From NCBI RefSeq assembly GCF_000522985.1, contig NZ_CP007130.1, positions 248,001-312,000 on the forward strand: 64,000 nt of DNA, given 5' to 3'. Both the position numbers and the translations under genes were made by a program. The notes under the pieces are model-generated. The model made no database searches and was not told the origin of the DNA. It saw only the letters and a list, made by a program, of their open reading frames with translations. Positions 25,242 to 34,486 of this stretch are shown here, piece after piece. Source of the stretch: Gemmatirosa kalamazoonensis (GTDB lineage Bacteria; Gemmatimonadota; Gemmatimonadetes; Gemmatimonadales; Gemmatimonadaceae). Every line of letters starts with the position of its first letter. The stretch's first letter is position 1.

Positions 25242-26000
25242 TCAGACGCAGCCGGCGAGCGGTGGAACGACGCCGATCGGCCGGAACAGCCCGCCCAGCA
25301 CGGTCACGTTGGCGGAGCGGAAATACGCCGTCACCAGATCCGCGTGCCCACGCACCGCGGGCAGCGCCTGGCGCGCCGCGTCGATCGAGGGGAACTGCAC
25401 GTAGTCGATGTAGAACTCCGGGTATTCCACGAACTGGCCGGTCTCGCCGTAGCGCGCCCCGGCGCCGCGCAGCAGCTCGTGGAACGCCCGGCTGTGCCCC
25501 GTGAACGCGGCCTGCTCCCCCGGCTTGAGCCCGACCACACGCAGCATCGCGACGCTGCCCGGTGCCGGCGTCGGGATCGCGCAGACGGGCGCGTCGTCGA
25601 GCGCCACCGCGTGGCCGAAGAACGGCACCTGGTCCATGAGGCCGAAATAGACCCCCGCCACCTCCGGATCGGCGACGGCGCGCGACACCGCGTCCTCGGC
25701 CTGTCGGTACGTGGTCCAGAGCGTGTAGTCGAGGAACACCGTCGAATCGGCGACGCTCTGGTAGGAGAGGTTGCCGAGGAAGCCGGGGTAGCTCTGCATC
25801 GCCCCGCGGATGTGCGCCTGCGCGTCGGCGACGAGATGCACCTTCTGCGGCGGCACGTGGAAGTACGCCATCTCCACGACACGGTGCGGCGCGGGCGCCG
25901 TGACGGGCTCGATCGCTCGCGACGCGGGCGACGGCTGCGCGAGCGCGGACCGGAGCGCGACGAGCGCCAGGGCAGGAGCGGGAAATCGGAGCTTGGGCAT
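25242..26000 (-). CDS. Secreted protein with two dimeric alpha/beta-barrel (ABM/EthD-like) halves
   Basis: 252 residues from the ATG at 26000, with a signal peptide (APALALVALRSALA). Two ferredoxin-like halves of similar design follow. The first (about 45-140) includes VVEMAYFHVPPQKVHLVADA and FLDYTLWTTYRQAEDAVSRA. The second (about 150-240) includes VVGLKPGEQAAFTGHSRAFH and FYIDYVQFPSIDAARQALPA. Stand-alone domains of this kind are antibiotic-biosynthesis monooxygenase or heme-degrading-like barrels. Here a fused pair mimics the usual dimer. The PepSY gene lies 34 bp upstream on the same strand, so an iron- or heme-related operon is possible but unproven. Confidence 0.7.
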   Translation of the reverse strand: MPKLRFPAPALALVALRSALAQPSPASRAIEPVTAPAPHRVVEMAYFHVPPQKVHLVADAQAHIRGAMQSYPGFLGNLSYQSVADSTVFLDYTLWTTYRQAEDAVSRAVADPEVAGVYFGLMDQVPFFGHAVALDDAPVCAIPTPAPGSVAMLRVVGLKPGEQAAFTGHSRAFHELLRGAGARYGETGQFVEYPEFYIDYVQFPSIDAARQALPAVRGHADLVTAYFRSANVTVLGGLFRPIGVVPPLAGCV

Positions 26001-26034
26001 CGGTGTGTGAGGTGAAGGGGATCGTGGAGGATCG

Positions 26035-26988
26035 TCAGGCAGCGTCGGGCACGCGGTCGACCGCCGCGACGCGCGCACCACCGCGCCGCGCCGTGCGCCG
26101 CCGGGCGAACGAGAGGAGCCCCGACGTCAGCATCCAGAGCATGGCCGCGGCGGCGAGCAGGTTCAGCATCCCCGACCAGCGCCCGGCCCACGTCCCTTCG
26201 TGCAGCGCGCGGCCTAACGTCGACACGCCCGTGTCCAGGCGGCGCACGCTCCCGTCGTTGTAGACGTAGCGCACCGCGCCACTCGGCTCCTCGACGATGA
26301 AGAACGCCGCACCGCCGGGCAGACGCTGCATCCCGTCGAGCCGCGTCAGATCGGCGACACGCGCCACGTCGGCGAGCGTGCGCGAGAGCGGTACCCGCGT
26401 CGCCGACGACGGCGTGACCACCGGGAGGTGCAGCTTCATCATCACGAGCGAGAGCGGCAACAGCGCGACGAGCGGCCACAGGATCCACCCCGCGCGGATG
26501 TGCCGCCCGAGCGGCCCGGCGCCGTGCCCGAAGCGCGCGAGGAACGGCCCGGCGACGACGAGGAAGATCATCGCGAGCGAGGCGAGCGTGACGACCGCGC
26601 CGGCGCCGAACCACATGTCCTTGTGCACGCGCATCGCCACGTCGAACACGTCGACCGTCGTCTGCGGCCGCGGTATCGGCGCGTCGCGGCCGGTCGCCAC
26701 GTCGTAGGCCGTTAGGCCGCGCGGCCCCGCGAGCACGATCGTGCGTGCGTCGTCCGGCAGGCCCACGAAGTCCACCGGGCCGGCGGCTTCGGCGCGCGCG
26801 ACCATCGCCGTCACCCTCGCGAGATCGACGTGTCGCGACGTCGGGGCGATGCGCTCGACCGGATGGAGGATCGGCCGGAACGCGAGCACCGCGCCCGACA
26901 GGATGATGAGCGCGACGACGGGCGACAGCAGCACGGCGAGCCAGCGGTGGAGGCTCGCGACGCGAGCGCGGGTGCGGGAGCGGGGCAT
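26035..26988 (-). CDS. PepSY-associated transmembrane protein
   Basis: 317 residues. It begins RVASLHRWLAVLLSPVVALI, the conserved LHRWLG-like start of PepSY_TM proteins. Three more membrane segments follow (AVVTLASLAMIFLVVAGPFL; WILWPLVALLPLSLVMM; LLAAAAMLWMLTSGLLSF), with a PepSY-like periplasmic region between the first and second that includes VAMRVHKDMWFG. Family members are linked with iron or heme uptake or reductase functions at the inner membrane. It lies upstream of the two-barrel secreted protein, 34 bp apart. Confidence 0.85.
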   Translation of the reverse strand: MPRSRTRARVASLHRWLAVLLSPVVALIILSGAVLAFRPILHPVERIAPTSRHVDLARVTAMVARAEAAGPVDFVGLPDDARTIVLAGPRGLTAYDVATGRDAPIPRPQTTVDVFDVAMRVHKDMWFGAGAVVTLASLAMIFLVVAGPFLARFGHGAGPLGRHIRAGWILWPLVALLPLSLVMMKLHLPVVTPSSATRVPLSRTLADVARVADLTRLDGMQRLPGGAAFFIVEEPSGAVRYVYNDGSVRRLDTGVSTLGRALHEGTWAGRWSGMLNLLAAAAMLWMLTSGLLSFARRRTARRGGARVAAVDRVPDAA

Positions 26989-27083
26989 CGGACGTGGCGT
27001 GAGGGAGCGTGGCGATCCGCATGCCGCGTACGGCCGATCGTCGCTCCGGTTTCCGGCAGACCGGTGCGCGGGTCGATGCCTAA

Positions 27084-27123
27084 CATCGTCCTCACATCGT
27101 CCTCACATCGCCCTCGCATCGCC
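27084..27123. repeat. 11-bp tandem repeat in a promoter region
   Basis: Three full copies and a partial of an 11-mer (CATCGTCCTCA, CATCGTCCTCA, CATCGCCCTCG, CATCGCC) lie in the 230-bp divergent region between the PepSY gene and the small secreted protein. The 11-bp period puts each unit on the same helix face, so cooperative protein binding is possible. Confidence 0.55.
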
Positions 27124-27218
27124 CACACGTGGCGCGGACGACGGCGATGCGGCGCACACCGTAGGGAGTCCCGCGTCATCCACCGTCCCACGCCACCCGA
27201 CTCCCGGAGGATCACTCC

Positions 27219-27665
27219 ATGCGCACACGTCCCACGCGGTCCACGCTCGGCATCGCCCTCACGCTTCTCTGCCTCGTCGCTCGACCGGCCGCGGCGCAGT
27301 CGCCCACCGCATCGCCGGCCGTCCCGCCGTCCACCGTGACCGTCGGGTCGACCCGGCTCACGCGCTGGGATGCACGGCCCGTCGGCAGGTACGACGTCGA
27401 GCTCGCGCTGCCCGACGGCCCGATGCCGGTGACGCTCACGGTGTCCGACTCGGCGGGCCGTCTCACGGCGACGTTCTGGAAGGTCGGCGACCGCGACGGA
27501 CACGAGATGAGCGTCACCGTCAAGGACACCGACCTCCTCCTGCACGCCGAGACGCCGCGCGGTCCGCTGGACATCGTGCTGCAGCGGCAGGGCGAGCGCG
27601 TGGCCGGACGCTGGACGTTAGGCGCGGATCACGGCAGCGTGCAGGGCAAGGTCGCCAGTCCGTGA
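27219..27665 (+). CDS. Small secreted protein of unknown function
   Basis: 148 residues with a clear signal peptide (LGIALTLLCLVARPAAA, cleavage near AQS). The mature part is beta-rich: YDVELALPDGPMPVTLTVSD, RLTATFWKVGD, DLLLHAETPRGPLDIVLQRQ and VAGRWTLGADHGSVQGK. The pattern resembles small lipocalin-like or refolded-barrel domains that test how a value changes with and without a ligand, but no family is certain. It converges on the histidine kinase gene, with 14 bp between the stops. Confidence 0.7.
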   Translation: MRTRPTRSTLGIALTLLCLVARPAAAQSPTASPAVPPSTVTVGSTRLTRWDARPVGRYDVELALPDGPMPVTLTVSDSAGRLTATFWKVGDRDGHEMSVTVKDTDLLLHAETPRGPLDIVLQRQGERVAGRWTLGADHGSVQGKVASP

Positions 27666-27679
27666 GCGCACCGCCGTCG

Positions 27680-29473
27680 TCAGGACGCTGAAGCGTCGGG
27701 CACCGGGGCGGGCTCCCGCTCGCTCGCCGCCGGTGCCGCGCCCTCCACCTCGACGATGGGCAGCGCCACCACGAGGCACGCGCCACATGCGTCGGCGCCG
27801 TCCTCCGTCGCGACCGTGCCGCCATGCTGCGCGACGATGGCGCGCACCACGCCGAGCCCCAGCCCGCTCCCGCTCGCCCGGCGCTGGCCGTCGCCGAGGC
27901 GCGTGTAGAGGTGCCAGATGCGCTCGCGGTCCGCCGGCGCGATCCCCGGCCCCTCGTCGCACACCCGGATCGCCGCGGTGGTGCCTAACACCTCGAGGCT
28001 GACGCGGATCCGCTGCCCCGTCGGCCCGTACTTCACCGCGTTGTCGAGCAGGTTCGTGACCACCTGGCGCACGAGCGTCGCGTCGCACTCGGCGCCGCAC
28101 GGGTCGAGACGCGTCACCTCGATGCACGCGTCGCGCGCGAGCGCCTGCGGCTCGAAGTCGCGGACCGCGTCGGCCACCAGCGCGTCGAGACGCTGCGGTG
28201 TGCGGTTGATCCGCCAGTCGGGGAGCTCGGCGCGCGTGAGCGTGAGCACGTTCTCGACGAGCGCCGTGAGATCGCGCGTCGCGCGCTCGATCACGCCGGT
28301 GACGCGCTCGCGCTGCTCGGCGCTCCGCGCGCGGCCGAGGCGCAGCATGTCCGCGTGCAGACGGAGACGCGTGAGCGGCGTGCGCAGCTCGTGCGAGAGC
28401 TGCGCGAGGAAGGAGATCTGCTGTTGCGCGACGCGGTGCTCGATGCGCAGCATCCACAGGCTGCTCAGCGCGAGCCCGGCAGCCACCGCGAGCAGCAGCC
28501 ATGGCAGCGCATCGTGCGCGCGCTCCGGGGCGGCGGTCACGAGCTGCGCGGCGAGACGCTCGGCCAGGCGCACCTCGATGCGGACACCGTGGTCGCCGCG
28601 TCGGTTGTCGACCACGCCCTCGACGGCGTAGCGTGCCGGCCAGCGCGCCGGTCGCGTGTACAGCGGCACGTTCGTCTCGCGATCGACGACGCGGATCGCG
28701 ACGAGCGTCGAATCCACGGCGAACGGCCGGTTCACGTCCCACTCCGGCCCGGCGTACGTGGCCGGCAGCACGGGAATGGTCGCCAGCACGTCGGGCACGA
28801 GCATGCGGTAGAAGTCCGGCCGGTACGCGAGCGCGGCATACCAGATCGGCGCGCGCGACGTCGGCACGTGCGCCGCGTGAGCCACCCCGCGAAACAGCGG
28901 CCCGCTGCCCCCGGCGCGGACCCAGAGCTGGACGGCGCGGTCGTCGCGGCGCGGCCCCGCGCGATCGGTCCCCGCCGCGGTGGCGCGGCGCAGCACGTCC
29001 TGCACCTCGCGCGCGGCGGCGGAGTCCTCCGCCGGCGACGTGCCGGCGGGCAGGAACTCGAAGCGCCCCGTGGCGGCGTCGAGGCGTGCGACGGCGACGC
29101 GCGTCGGCACCGGCGGCGCGACCGAGTCGCCGTTCCACCACGCCCGCCGCGCGAGCCGGGCGAAGTCGGCGAGCGACGGGAGGCGCGCCGGCTCGGGGCG
29201 CAGGTCGTCGAGCACGAGCTCGAACGGCGCGGCCAGCGCGTCGAACCCTGCGTACTGCACGCCCGTCGCGACGCCGCGCGCGATCACCGCCGCGTCGTCC
29301 TCGAGCGCGCGGCGCGTCTCCCGCGCGAGCAGCCGCCGCCCCCAGAGGCCGTCGAGCACCGCGATCGCGACGAGCACCACGGAGCCGAGCAGCGCACACG
29401 CCACGTAGAGCGAGCGCCCGGAGCGGCGCGTGCGGAGTGTGTGTGACAGGTGCACGATGACATTATGGAGCAC
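27680..29473 (-). CDS. Membrane sensor histidine kinase
   Basis: 597 residues from the ATG at 29473. A GTG six codons later is an alternative start. Membrane helix 1 is about 22-41 (YVACALLGSVVLVAIAVLDG) and helix 2 about 325-345 (ALPWLLLAVAAGLALSSLWM). A periplasmic sensor of about 280 residues lies between them with no recognised fold. The kinase core is complete: H-box FLAQLSHELRTPLTRLRL, N-box NLLDNAVKYG, G1 DEGPGI, G2 GSGLGLGVV. It is divergently paired with the OmpR-type regulator at 29491, only 17 bp away, so the two promoters must overlap. Confidence 0.93.
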   Translation of the reverse strand: MLHNVIVHLSHTLRTRRSGRSLYVACALLGSVVLVAIAVLDGLWGRRLLARETRRALEDDAAVIARGVATGVQYAGFDALAAPFELVLDDLRPEPARLPSLADFARLARRAWWNGDSVAPPVPTRVAVARLDAATGRFEFLPAGTSPAEDSAAAREVQDVLRRATAAGTDRAGPRRDDRAVQLWVRAGGSGPLFRGVAHAAHVPTSRAPIWYAALAYRPDFYRMLVPDVLATIPVLPATYAGPEWDVNRPFAVDSTLVAIRVVDRETNVPLYTRPARWPARYAVEGVVDNRRGDHGVRIEVRLAERLAAQLVTAAPERAHDALPWLLLAVAAGLALSSLWMLRIEHRVAQQQISFLAQLSHELRTPLTRLRLHADMLRLGRARSAEQRERVTGVIERATRDLTALVENVLTLTRAELPDWRINRTPQRLDALVADAVRDFEPQALARDACIEVTRLDPCGAECDATLVRQVVTNLLDNAVKYGPTGQRIRVSLEVLGTTAAIRVCDEGPGIAPADRERIWHLYTRLGDGQRRASGSGLGLGVVRAIVAQHGGTVATEDGADACGACLVVALPIVEVEGAAPAASEREPAPVPDASAS

Positions 29474-29490
29474 GTGCCCCGGTACCGACC

Positions 29491-30204
29491 ATGGCCGACA
29501 TCCTGATCGTCGAGGACGACGCGGACATCGCGAGCGGGCTCCGAGAGAATCTGGAGCTCGAGGGACATGCCGTGCGGATCGCGCCCGCGGGCACGATGGC
29601 GCTCGCGCTGGCGCGCGACCGGCGCCCCGACCTCGTGATCCTCGATCTGAGCCTGCCGGACATGGACGGCCACGAGCTGCTCCGCCGCTTCCGGATGCAG
29701 GGCTACACGAGCGCCGTCGTGATCCTCTCGGCGCGCGACGCGCAGGCCGAGAAGATCGTCGGGCTCCGCCTCGGCGCCGACGATTACGTCACGAAGCCGT
29801 TCGGCGTGCTCGAGCTGCTCGCGCGGATCGACGCCGTGCTGCGCCGCACGGGCACCGAGACCGCACGCTCGGCCGCACCACCGGCGGAGCACGGCCCGAC
29901 GCGCGACGTCGAGCGCGTGCGCGACGTCGAGGTGGACCGCGACGCGCGCGTGGTCCGCGTCGCCGGGCAGCACGTGGCGCTCTCGCCGAAGGAGTTCGAC
30001 CTCCTCGACGCGCTCCTGCGCCGGCAGGGGCGGCTCGCCACGCGGCGCGAGCTGCTGCGCGAGGTGTGGGGCTACTCGACGCTCGTGAGCAGCCGCACCG
30101 TCGACACGCACGTGGCGCAGCTCCGCCGGAAGCTGGAGCGCGACCCGGTGCAGCCGGAGCTCATCCTGACCGTCGCGAAGTCGGGCTACCGGCTCAACAT
30201 GTGA
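29491..30204 (+). CDS. OmpR/PhoB-family response regulator
   Basis: 237 residues. The receiver domain has the acidic pair (VEDDAD), the phospho-acceptor Asp in LVILDLSLPDMDG (about residue 53) and the conserved Lys in DDYVTKPFG. A winged-helix DNA-binding domain follows (about 145-235), with the recognition region SSRTVDTHVAQLRRKLE. It pairs with the histidine kinase encoded head-to-head. Targets are unknown. The serine hydrolase gene next to it is convergent and so is not in the same transcript. Confidence 0.94.
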   Translation: MADILIVEDDADIASGLRENLELEGHAVRIAPAGTMALALARDRRPDLVILDLSLPDMDGHELLRRFRMQGYTSAVVILSARDAQAEKIVGLRLGADDYVTKPFGVLELLARIDAVLRRTGTETARSAAPPAEHGPTRDVERVRDVEVDRDARVVRVAGQHVALSPKEFDLLDALLRRQGRLATRRELLREVWGYSTLVSSRTVDTHVAQLRRKLERDPVQPELILTVAKSGYRLNM

Positions 30205-30213
30205 CGGCTCCGC

Positions 30214-31237
30214 TCACCGCCCCTGGTCGTGCGCACCGAGCCAGCCGCGCACGAGGCCAGCGATGTCCTGCGCGGCCGGCGGGTCGAGGTTCGCGAGCAC
30301 GACGATCCGATACCCATCCGGCAGCGCGCCGTCCATCGCCACGTTCACGCCCGGCGCGCCGCCGGCCGGGATGCGCACGCCGCGCGGCAGGCGCCCCGAC
30401 GCGACCGCCGACAGGTAGCGGAGCAGATCCGCCGCCGTCGAGTAGCCGCCGCCGGCGGCGCTGCCGCGGCCCGGGAGCAGCGCGGCGTTCGGGTGCAGCG
30501 TCGTCACGCCGTCACCGTCGTAGTCGATCTGCCGCGTGTAGCCGATGGCCGTGTTGGGCGGCAGCGAGTCGACCGACCACGACGCGGTCTGCGTCATGCC
30601 CGCCGGGCGGAAGACGTGCTCGCGCACGTAGTCGTAGTAGTCCTCGCCGCTCACCCGCTCGACGAGCGCGCCGAGGACGACGAACCCCGCGTTCGAGTAC
30701 CGCTGTCGCGTGCCGGGATCGAACTCCAGCGGCTCGCGCGCGAACAGCGGCACGTAGTCGCGGTTGTGCCGGACGTCGTGGCGCGAGCCGCCCGGCGGCG
30801 CGCGGAAGATGTCGCCGCCGATGCCCGAGCGCATCGCGAGCAGCTCACCGATCGTGACGCGCCGCGCGACGTCGGCGTTCGGGTAGTCGGGCCAGTACCG
30901 CGCGATCGGCGCGTCGAGGTCCAGCTTTCCGGCGGCGGCGAGCTGCGCGATCGCGGTCCCGGTGAAGTTCTTGTTGAGCGAGCCGATGTTGAAGTGCGTG
31001 TCCAGATCGTTAGGCACTCGCCGCTCGCGGTCGGCGAAGCCGTACGCCCGCTGGAACACCGGCGTCTCGCCTTTCGCCAGCACGACGACGCCGGAGAACG
31101 CACCACTGGCGGCGACGCTGTCGAGCGTCGTTCCCAGACGGGACACGAGCGTCGCCTCGTCGATCGCCTGTGCGCGCCCGGCGGCGGGCACGCACGCGAG
31201 CAGCGACAGCGCGACGCGAGCGGAGCGGCGTAGCATG
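30214..31237 (-). CDS. Secreted serine hydrolase, class C beta-lactamase/esterase family
   Basis: The ATG at 31237 is chosen over one 20 bp upstream because an AGGAGG Shine-Dalgarno sequence lies just before it. The signal peptide is VALSLLACVPAAGRA. The active-site SxxK is SLNK in HFNIGSLNKNFTG, the second motif YSN is in RYSNAGFVVLG, and the third element is GGAPG in PAGGAPGVNVAM. That is the complete set for a class C-like serine hydrolase (beta-lactamase, esterase or DD-peptidase relative). The substrate cannot be told. It would act in the periplasm. Confidence 0.88.
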
Positions 31238-31266
31238 GAGCCTCCTGAGCAGAGCACGGGCGCAAG

Positions 31267-31383
31267 CTAGGGGCTCGATTCCCTCACCGGCGTGTCGGTG
31301 GTGTGCGGGAGTTGTGCGGTCGAGGCGAGGAAGACGTCGTGCACGATCTCCTCGGCCGTGGACCGAGCGGCCCGCCGCCCGGC
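31267..31383 (-). pseudogene. Possible relic of an ECF sigma factor downstream of the kinase
   Basis: In frame just after the kinase stop, the minus strand reads RRAARSTAEEIVHDVFLAS, then an unrelated tail, then a TAG at 31267. AEEIVHDVFL matches the conserved core of sigma-70 region 2 in ECF factors. No start codon, region 4 or further homology is visible, so at most a fragment remains. ECF sigma factors encoded beside Ser/Thr kinases are known in Planctomycetes and Acidobacteria, which makes a lost partner plausible. Confidence 0.3.
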
Positions 31384-34044
31384 CTACCGCTTCGCCGCCG
31401 CGTCACGGCGGAAGTGCTCGAGCCAGTTCGCGGTCACGACGATGCGCGTGTCCCGGGACGCGACGGTCTGCGTCAGCAGCATGCGGCCGTGCCGGTCCAC
31501 GTCCCACGCGCCGCCGAGGCCCGGGATCGTCGCCACGAGCTCCCGCGCGCCGAACGTGAGCGGCGGGCCGGGGTGCACGGGCACGCGGTAGATGGTCCTG
31601 CCGTCCCGGCCGTGGTAGAACACGGTGCGGCCGTCCCCCGACCAGCGCGCGCGCTGCCCGCCGCCGGCCGAGACCTTCCACTGGCCGCCGGCGTCCGCCA
31701 CCGGGAACGGTCGGATGTAGATCTCCGGAACGCCCGACTCGTCCGAGGTGAACGCCGCGTAGCGCCCGTCGGGGGAGACGGCGGCGTCCGACTGGCTCCA
31801 GGGCGACTTGAGATACACGCGCGGCGTCGGCGTGCCGGACGCCGGGTTCACGACCCCGATCCCGGCGCCGGTGATGCCGTTGGCCGGCCCCCCGAACGCG
31901 CGCGGCGTGCCGTTGTCCGTGAACACGAGCACGGTGTCCGACGGCCACGCCGTCGCGTGCTGATCGTTGGGCCGGCGGAAGAGGTGCACGGGCCCGGTGT
32001 GCCGGTCCACGGGGAGGATGAAGAGGTCCTCCGCGTCCGTGTTCTCGCCCTCGGCGGTGAACGCCAGCCGCTTGCCGTCCGGCGACCAGATCGGCGAATG
32101 GCCGCCCCCGCCGGAGGTGACGCGGCTCAGCGTGCCTAACGAGAGGTCGAAGATCGCCGTGTAGCGGTTGGTGCCGCGGGCCGAGCCGACGGTGAGCGCG
32201 AGCGCACGGCCGTCGGGGGAGAAGCGGGCGTAGCCGAAGACGCTCGGCGGGATGCGGAGCGTGTCGAGTCGTCCCCCCGGATCGCGCAGCAGGAGCCTCG
32301 CCTCCGATTCGACGCCCGACCGGTAGACGAGCGTGCCGCTCCGCGTGATCACGAAGGGGGCGATCGCGCCGTTCTGCTGGACGTCCGACACGATCGGGAT
32401 CGGCTCGCCGGACACCGCGTGCCGCGCCCGGTCGAAGCGCATCGCGAACAGGCCGCCGTTCGGATGCCCGTACACGATGTGACCGGTCGCGACGTACCGG
32501 CCCTCCGTCGCCTCGTCGAGGACGACGTAGGCGGTGTCGGACGCGACGTCGTAGTACATGAGCTTCGTCCCGCGCTGCTCGCTGACGAACAGGACGCCCC
32601 GGCCGTCGGGCATGACGTGCGGCGACTGGGCGTCGGGCGCGCCCGCGAGCCGGCGCGGCGCGCCACCCGCCGGCGGGATCAGGTAGAGTCGATTGCCGCT
32701 CTCGAAGACGATCGTGCCGTCGTCCCCCCAGTCCACGCGACCGGCGAGCAGCGAGTCGCGCGGCACCAGCCCCAGCGGGGTCCCGCCGTCGACGGCGACC
32801 TTCTGGAGATGCCCGTTCGCCGCGAAGACGATCCACGCGCCGTCCGGCGAGAAGGCCGGCGACTCGGCGCCCACGGTCCCGGCGAGGAGGCGGTAGTCGC
32901 GCCGGCCCGGGTCGCGCACGGCGATGCCGCTGTCGGTGGCGAAGGCGAATCGCGCGCCGTCGGGGGAGACGGCGAAGCGCGCGAGCTCGGGGCTGGCGCC
33001 CGGAAGCTCGAGCGTGAGCGGCACCAGCGGCGGCGGCTCGACCGCGCGCGTACGGCCCCACGCCCACGCCGCGGCGACGAGGCCACCGACGAGGCACACG
33101 GCGCCGCCGGCGAGCGCGAGACGCGACGCGCGCGGGACGATGCGCACGGCCGGTGCGGCGACGGCGGCCGAGACCGTGCCCGCGGGGAGGAGCGACGGGT
33201 CGTGCAGGGCGGCAGCGAACTCCCGCGCGCTCGCCGGCCGGTCGGCGGGGAGCTTCGACAGCGCCAGCGCCACGGCGGCGTCGACCTGCGGCGGCACCGA
33301 GTCGCGCGCGCGGGCGAGGGAGATCGGCCGCTCCGTGAGCACGCGCGCGACGATCGCCTGCGCGTTCGGCCCGGTGAACGGCGGCGTGCCGGCGAGCATC
33401 TCGTAGGTCACCGCGCCGAGCGCGTACACGTCCGCCCGTGCGTCGATCGTCCGCTCGCCCATGGCCTGCTCGGGTGCCATGTAGTGCGGCGTGCCTAGCG
33501 AGAGCCCCGTCTGCGTCATGCGGGACCCACCCGCCTGCTGCACGGCGAGCGCGATCCCGAAGTCGGCGACCACGACGTGCCCGTCCTGCAGGAGGATGTT
33601 CTCCGGCTTGATGTCGCGGTGGACGACACCGTGGCGGTGCGCGTAGTCGAGCGCGTCGGCCACTTCCGTGGCGAACCGCACCGCCTCGGGCACCGGCAGC
33701 TGACGCTCGCGCTCGAGTCGCGTGCGCAGCGTCTCGCCCTCCACGTACGGCATCACGTAGTACAGCAGTCCCTCGGCCGATCCGGAGTCGAACGGCGGGA
33801 GGATGTGCGGGTGCTGCAGGTTCGCCGTGGTCCGGATCTCGGCCAGGAACCGCTCCGGGCCGAGCACCACCGAGAGCTCCGGGTGAAGCACCTTGATCGC
33901 CACGCGCCGCCGGTGCCGTTGATCGTCGGCGAGCCACACGGTGGCCATGCCGCCGGCCCCGAGCTCGCGCTCCAGCCGGTAGCGGCCCGCGAGCGTGGTC
34001 GCGAGTCCCGTCAGGTGCGCTGCGCTGAGCGATCCGGTCGTCAT
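31384..34044 (-). CDS. Ser/Thr protein kinase with TolB-like beta-propeller
   Basis: 886 residues from the ATG at 34044. Residues about 20-285 are a Hanks-type kinase: glycine loop ELGAGGMATVWLA, catalytic lysine VAIKVLHPE, catalytic loop VVHRDIKPENILL, DFG in VVADFGIAL and the APE-type MAPEQAMG. One membrane helix (LALAGGAVCLVGGLVAAAWA, about 315-335) separates it from an extracytoplasmic WD40/TolB-like propeller with repeated SPDG motifs (FAVSPDGARFAFATD, WSPDGKRLAFTAEG). It would sense something outside and phosphorylate cytoplasmic targets. A 442-bp gap separates it from the TPR-CHAT gene upstream. Confidence 0.93.
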   Translation of the reverse strand: MTTGSLSAAHLTGLATTLAGRYRLERELGAGGMATVWLADDQRHRRRVAIKVLHPELSVVLGPERFLAEIRTTANLQHPHILPPFDSGSAEGLLYYVMPYVEGETLRTRLERERQLPVPEAVRFATEVADALDYAHRHGVVHRDIKPENILLQDGHVVVADFGIALAVQQAGGSRMTQTGLSLGTPHYMAPEQAMGERTIDARADVYALGAVTYEMLAGTPPFTGPNAQAIVARVLTERPISLARARDSVPPQVDAAVALALSKLPADRPASAREFAAALHDPSLLPAGTVSAAVAAPAVRIVPRASRLALAGGAVCLVGGLVAAAWAWGRTRAVEPPPLVPLTLELPGASPELARFAVSPDGARFAFATDSGIAVRDPGRRDYRLLAGTVGAESPAFSPDGAWIVFAANGHLQKVAVDGGTPLGLVPRDSLLAGRVDWGDDGTIVFESGNRLYLIPPAGGAPRRLAGAPDAQSPHVMPDGRGVLFVSEQRGTKLMYYDVASDTAYVVLDEATEGRYVATGHIVYGHPNGGLFAMRFDRARHAVSGEPIPIVSDVQQNGAIAPFVITRSGTLVYRSGVESEARLLLRDPGGRLDTLRIPPSVFGYARFSPDGRALALTVGSARGTNRYTAIFDLSLGTLSRVTSGGGGHSPIWSPDGKRLAFTAEGENTDAEDLFILPVDRHTGPVHLFRRPNDQHATAWPSDTVLVFTDNGTPRAFGGPANGITGAGIGVVNPASGTPTPRVYLKSPWSQSDAAVSPDGRYAAFTSDESGVPEIYIRPFPVADAGGQWKVSAGGGQRARWSGDGRTVFYHGRDGRTIYRVPVHPGPPLTFGARELVATIPGLGGAWDVDRHGRMLLTQTVASRDTRIVVTANWLEHFRRDAAAKR

Positions 34045-34486
34045 GGGAGGTCCCTGGTCGATGCGCGGCAACATACGGCCGTGGCCTCGTCTCGCCAGCG
34101 GCGCCCGGTTCGAGCAGCGTGGACCATCGGGCACCATCGTGGACCATCGTCCTCGCCGGGTGCGCCGCGGCGCCCAACGCTCCCGCCCCGAGTCCGAAGC
34201 GCGGAGGTGCTCGCGGGAAGCCGGAGCCGCGAGCGCATCGCGCGGGACGGCGCGCGGTCGCGTGCTGTCTAACGGCACCGCCGAGCGCAGGTACTATGCG
34301 CGAGAATCCGAGTGGCGCGAGGCCGCCGCCGATCAGCCGCCACCGCCTGCCGCGACCGCTGTGACGCGCGAGGACGCTCGTGACGCCTCCGACGACGATC
34401 GGAGCAAGGACGGCTAGCGCCAGCCACGCGAACGCCGACAGTCGGTAGCGCGCGTCGTTGCTCATCGCGCGCGTCGGGTACCCGCC
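34045..34486. other. 442-bp intergenic region, no convincing gene
   Basis: Nothing is firmly coding here. A minus-strand frame from an ATG at 34465 begins with a membrane-like stretch (AFAWLALAVLAPIVVGGVTS) but then runs into the kinase gene in another frame, so it may be a decayed small membrane protein. Short repeats of GTGGACCATCG occur near 34120-34150. The minus-strand kinase promoter should lie here. Confidence 0.5.

Noticed and set aside
31403-34465. A 1020-residue open frame overlapping the Ser/Thr kinase on the same strand
   Set aside because: It is the kinase gene read in another frame. The product is Arg/Ala/Pro-rich without domains, and such long shadows are normal at this GC content.
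34301-34465. Small membrane protein starting at 34465 on the minus strand
   Set aside because: The N-terminus looks like a membrane helix, but the frame has no proper end before entering the kinase gene. Kept only as a note in the intergenic entry.
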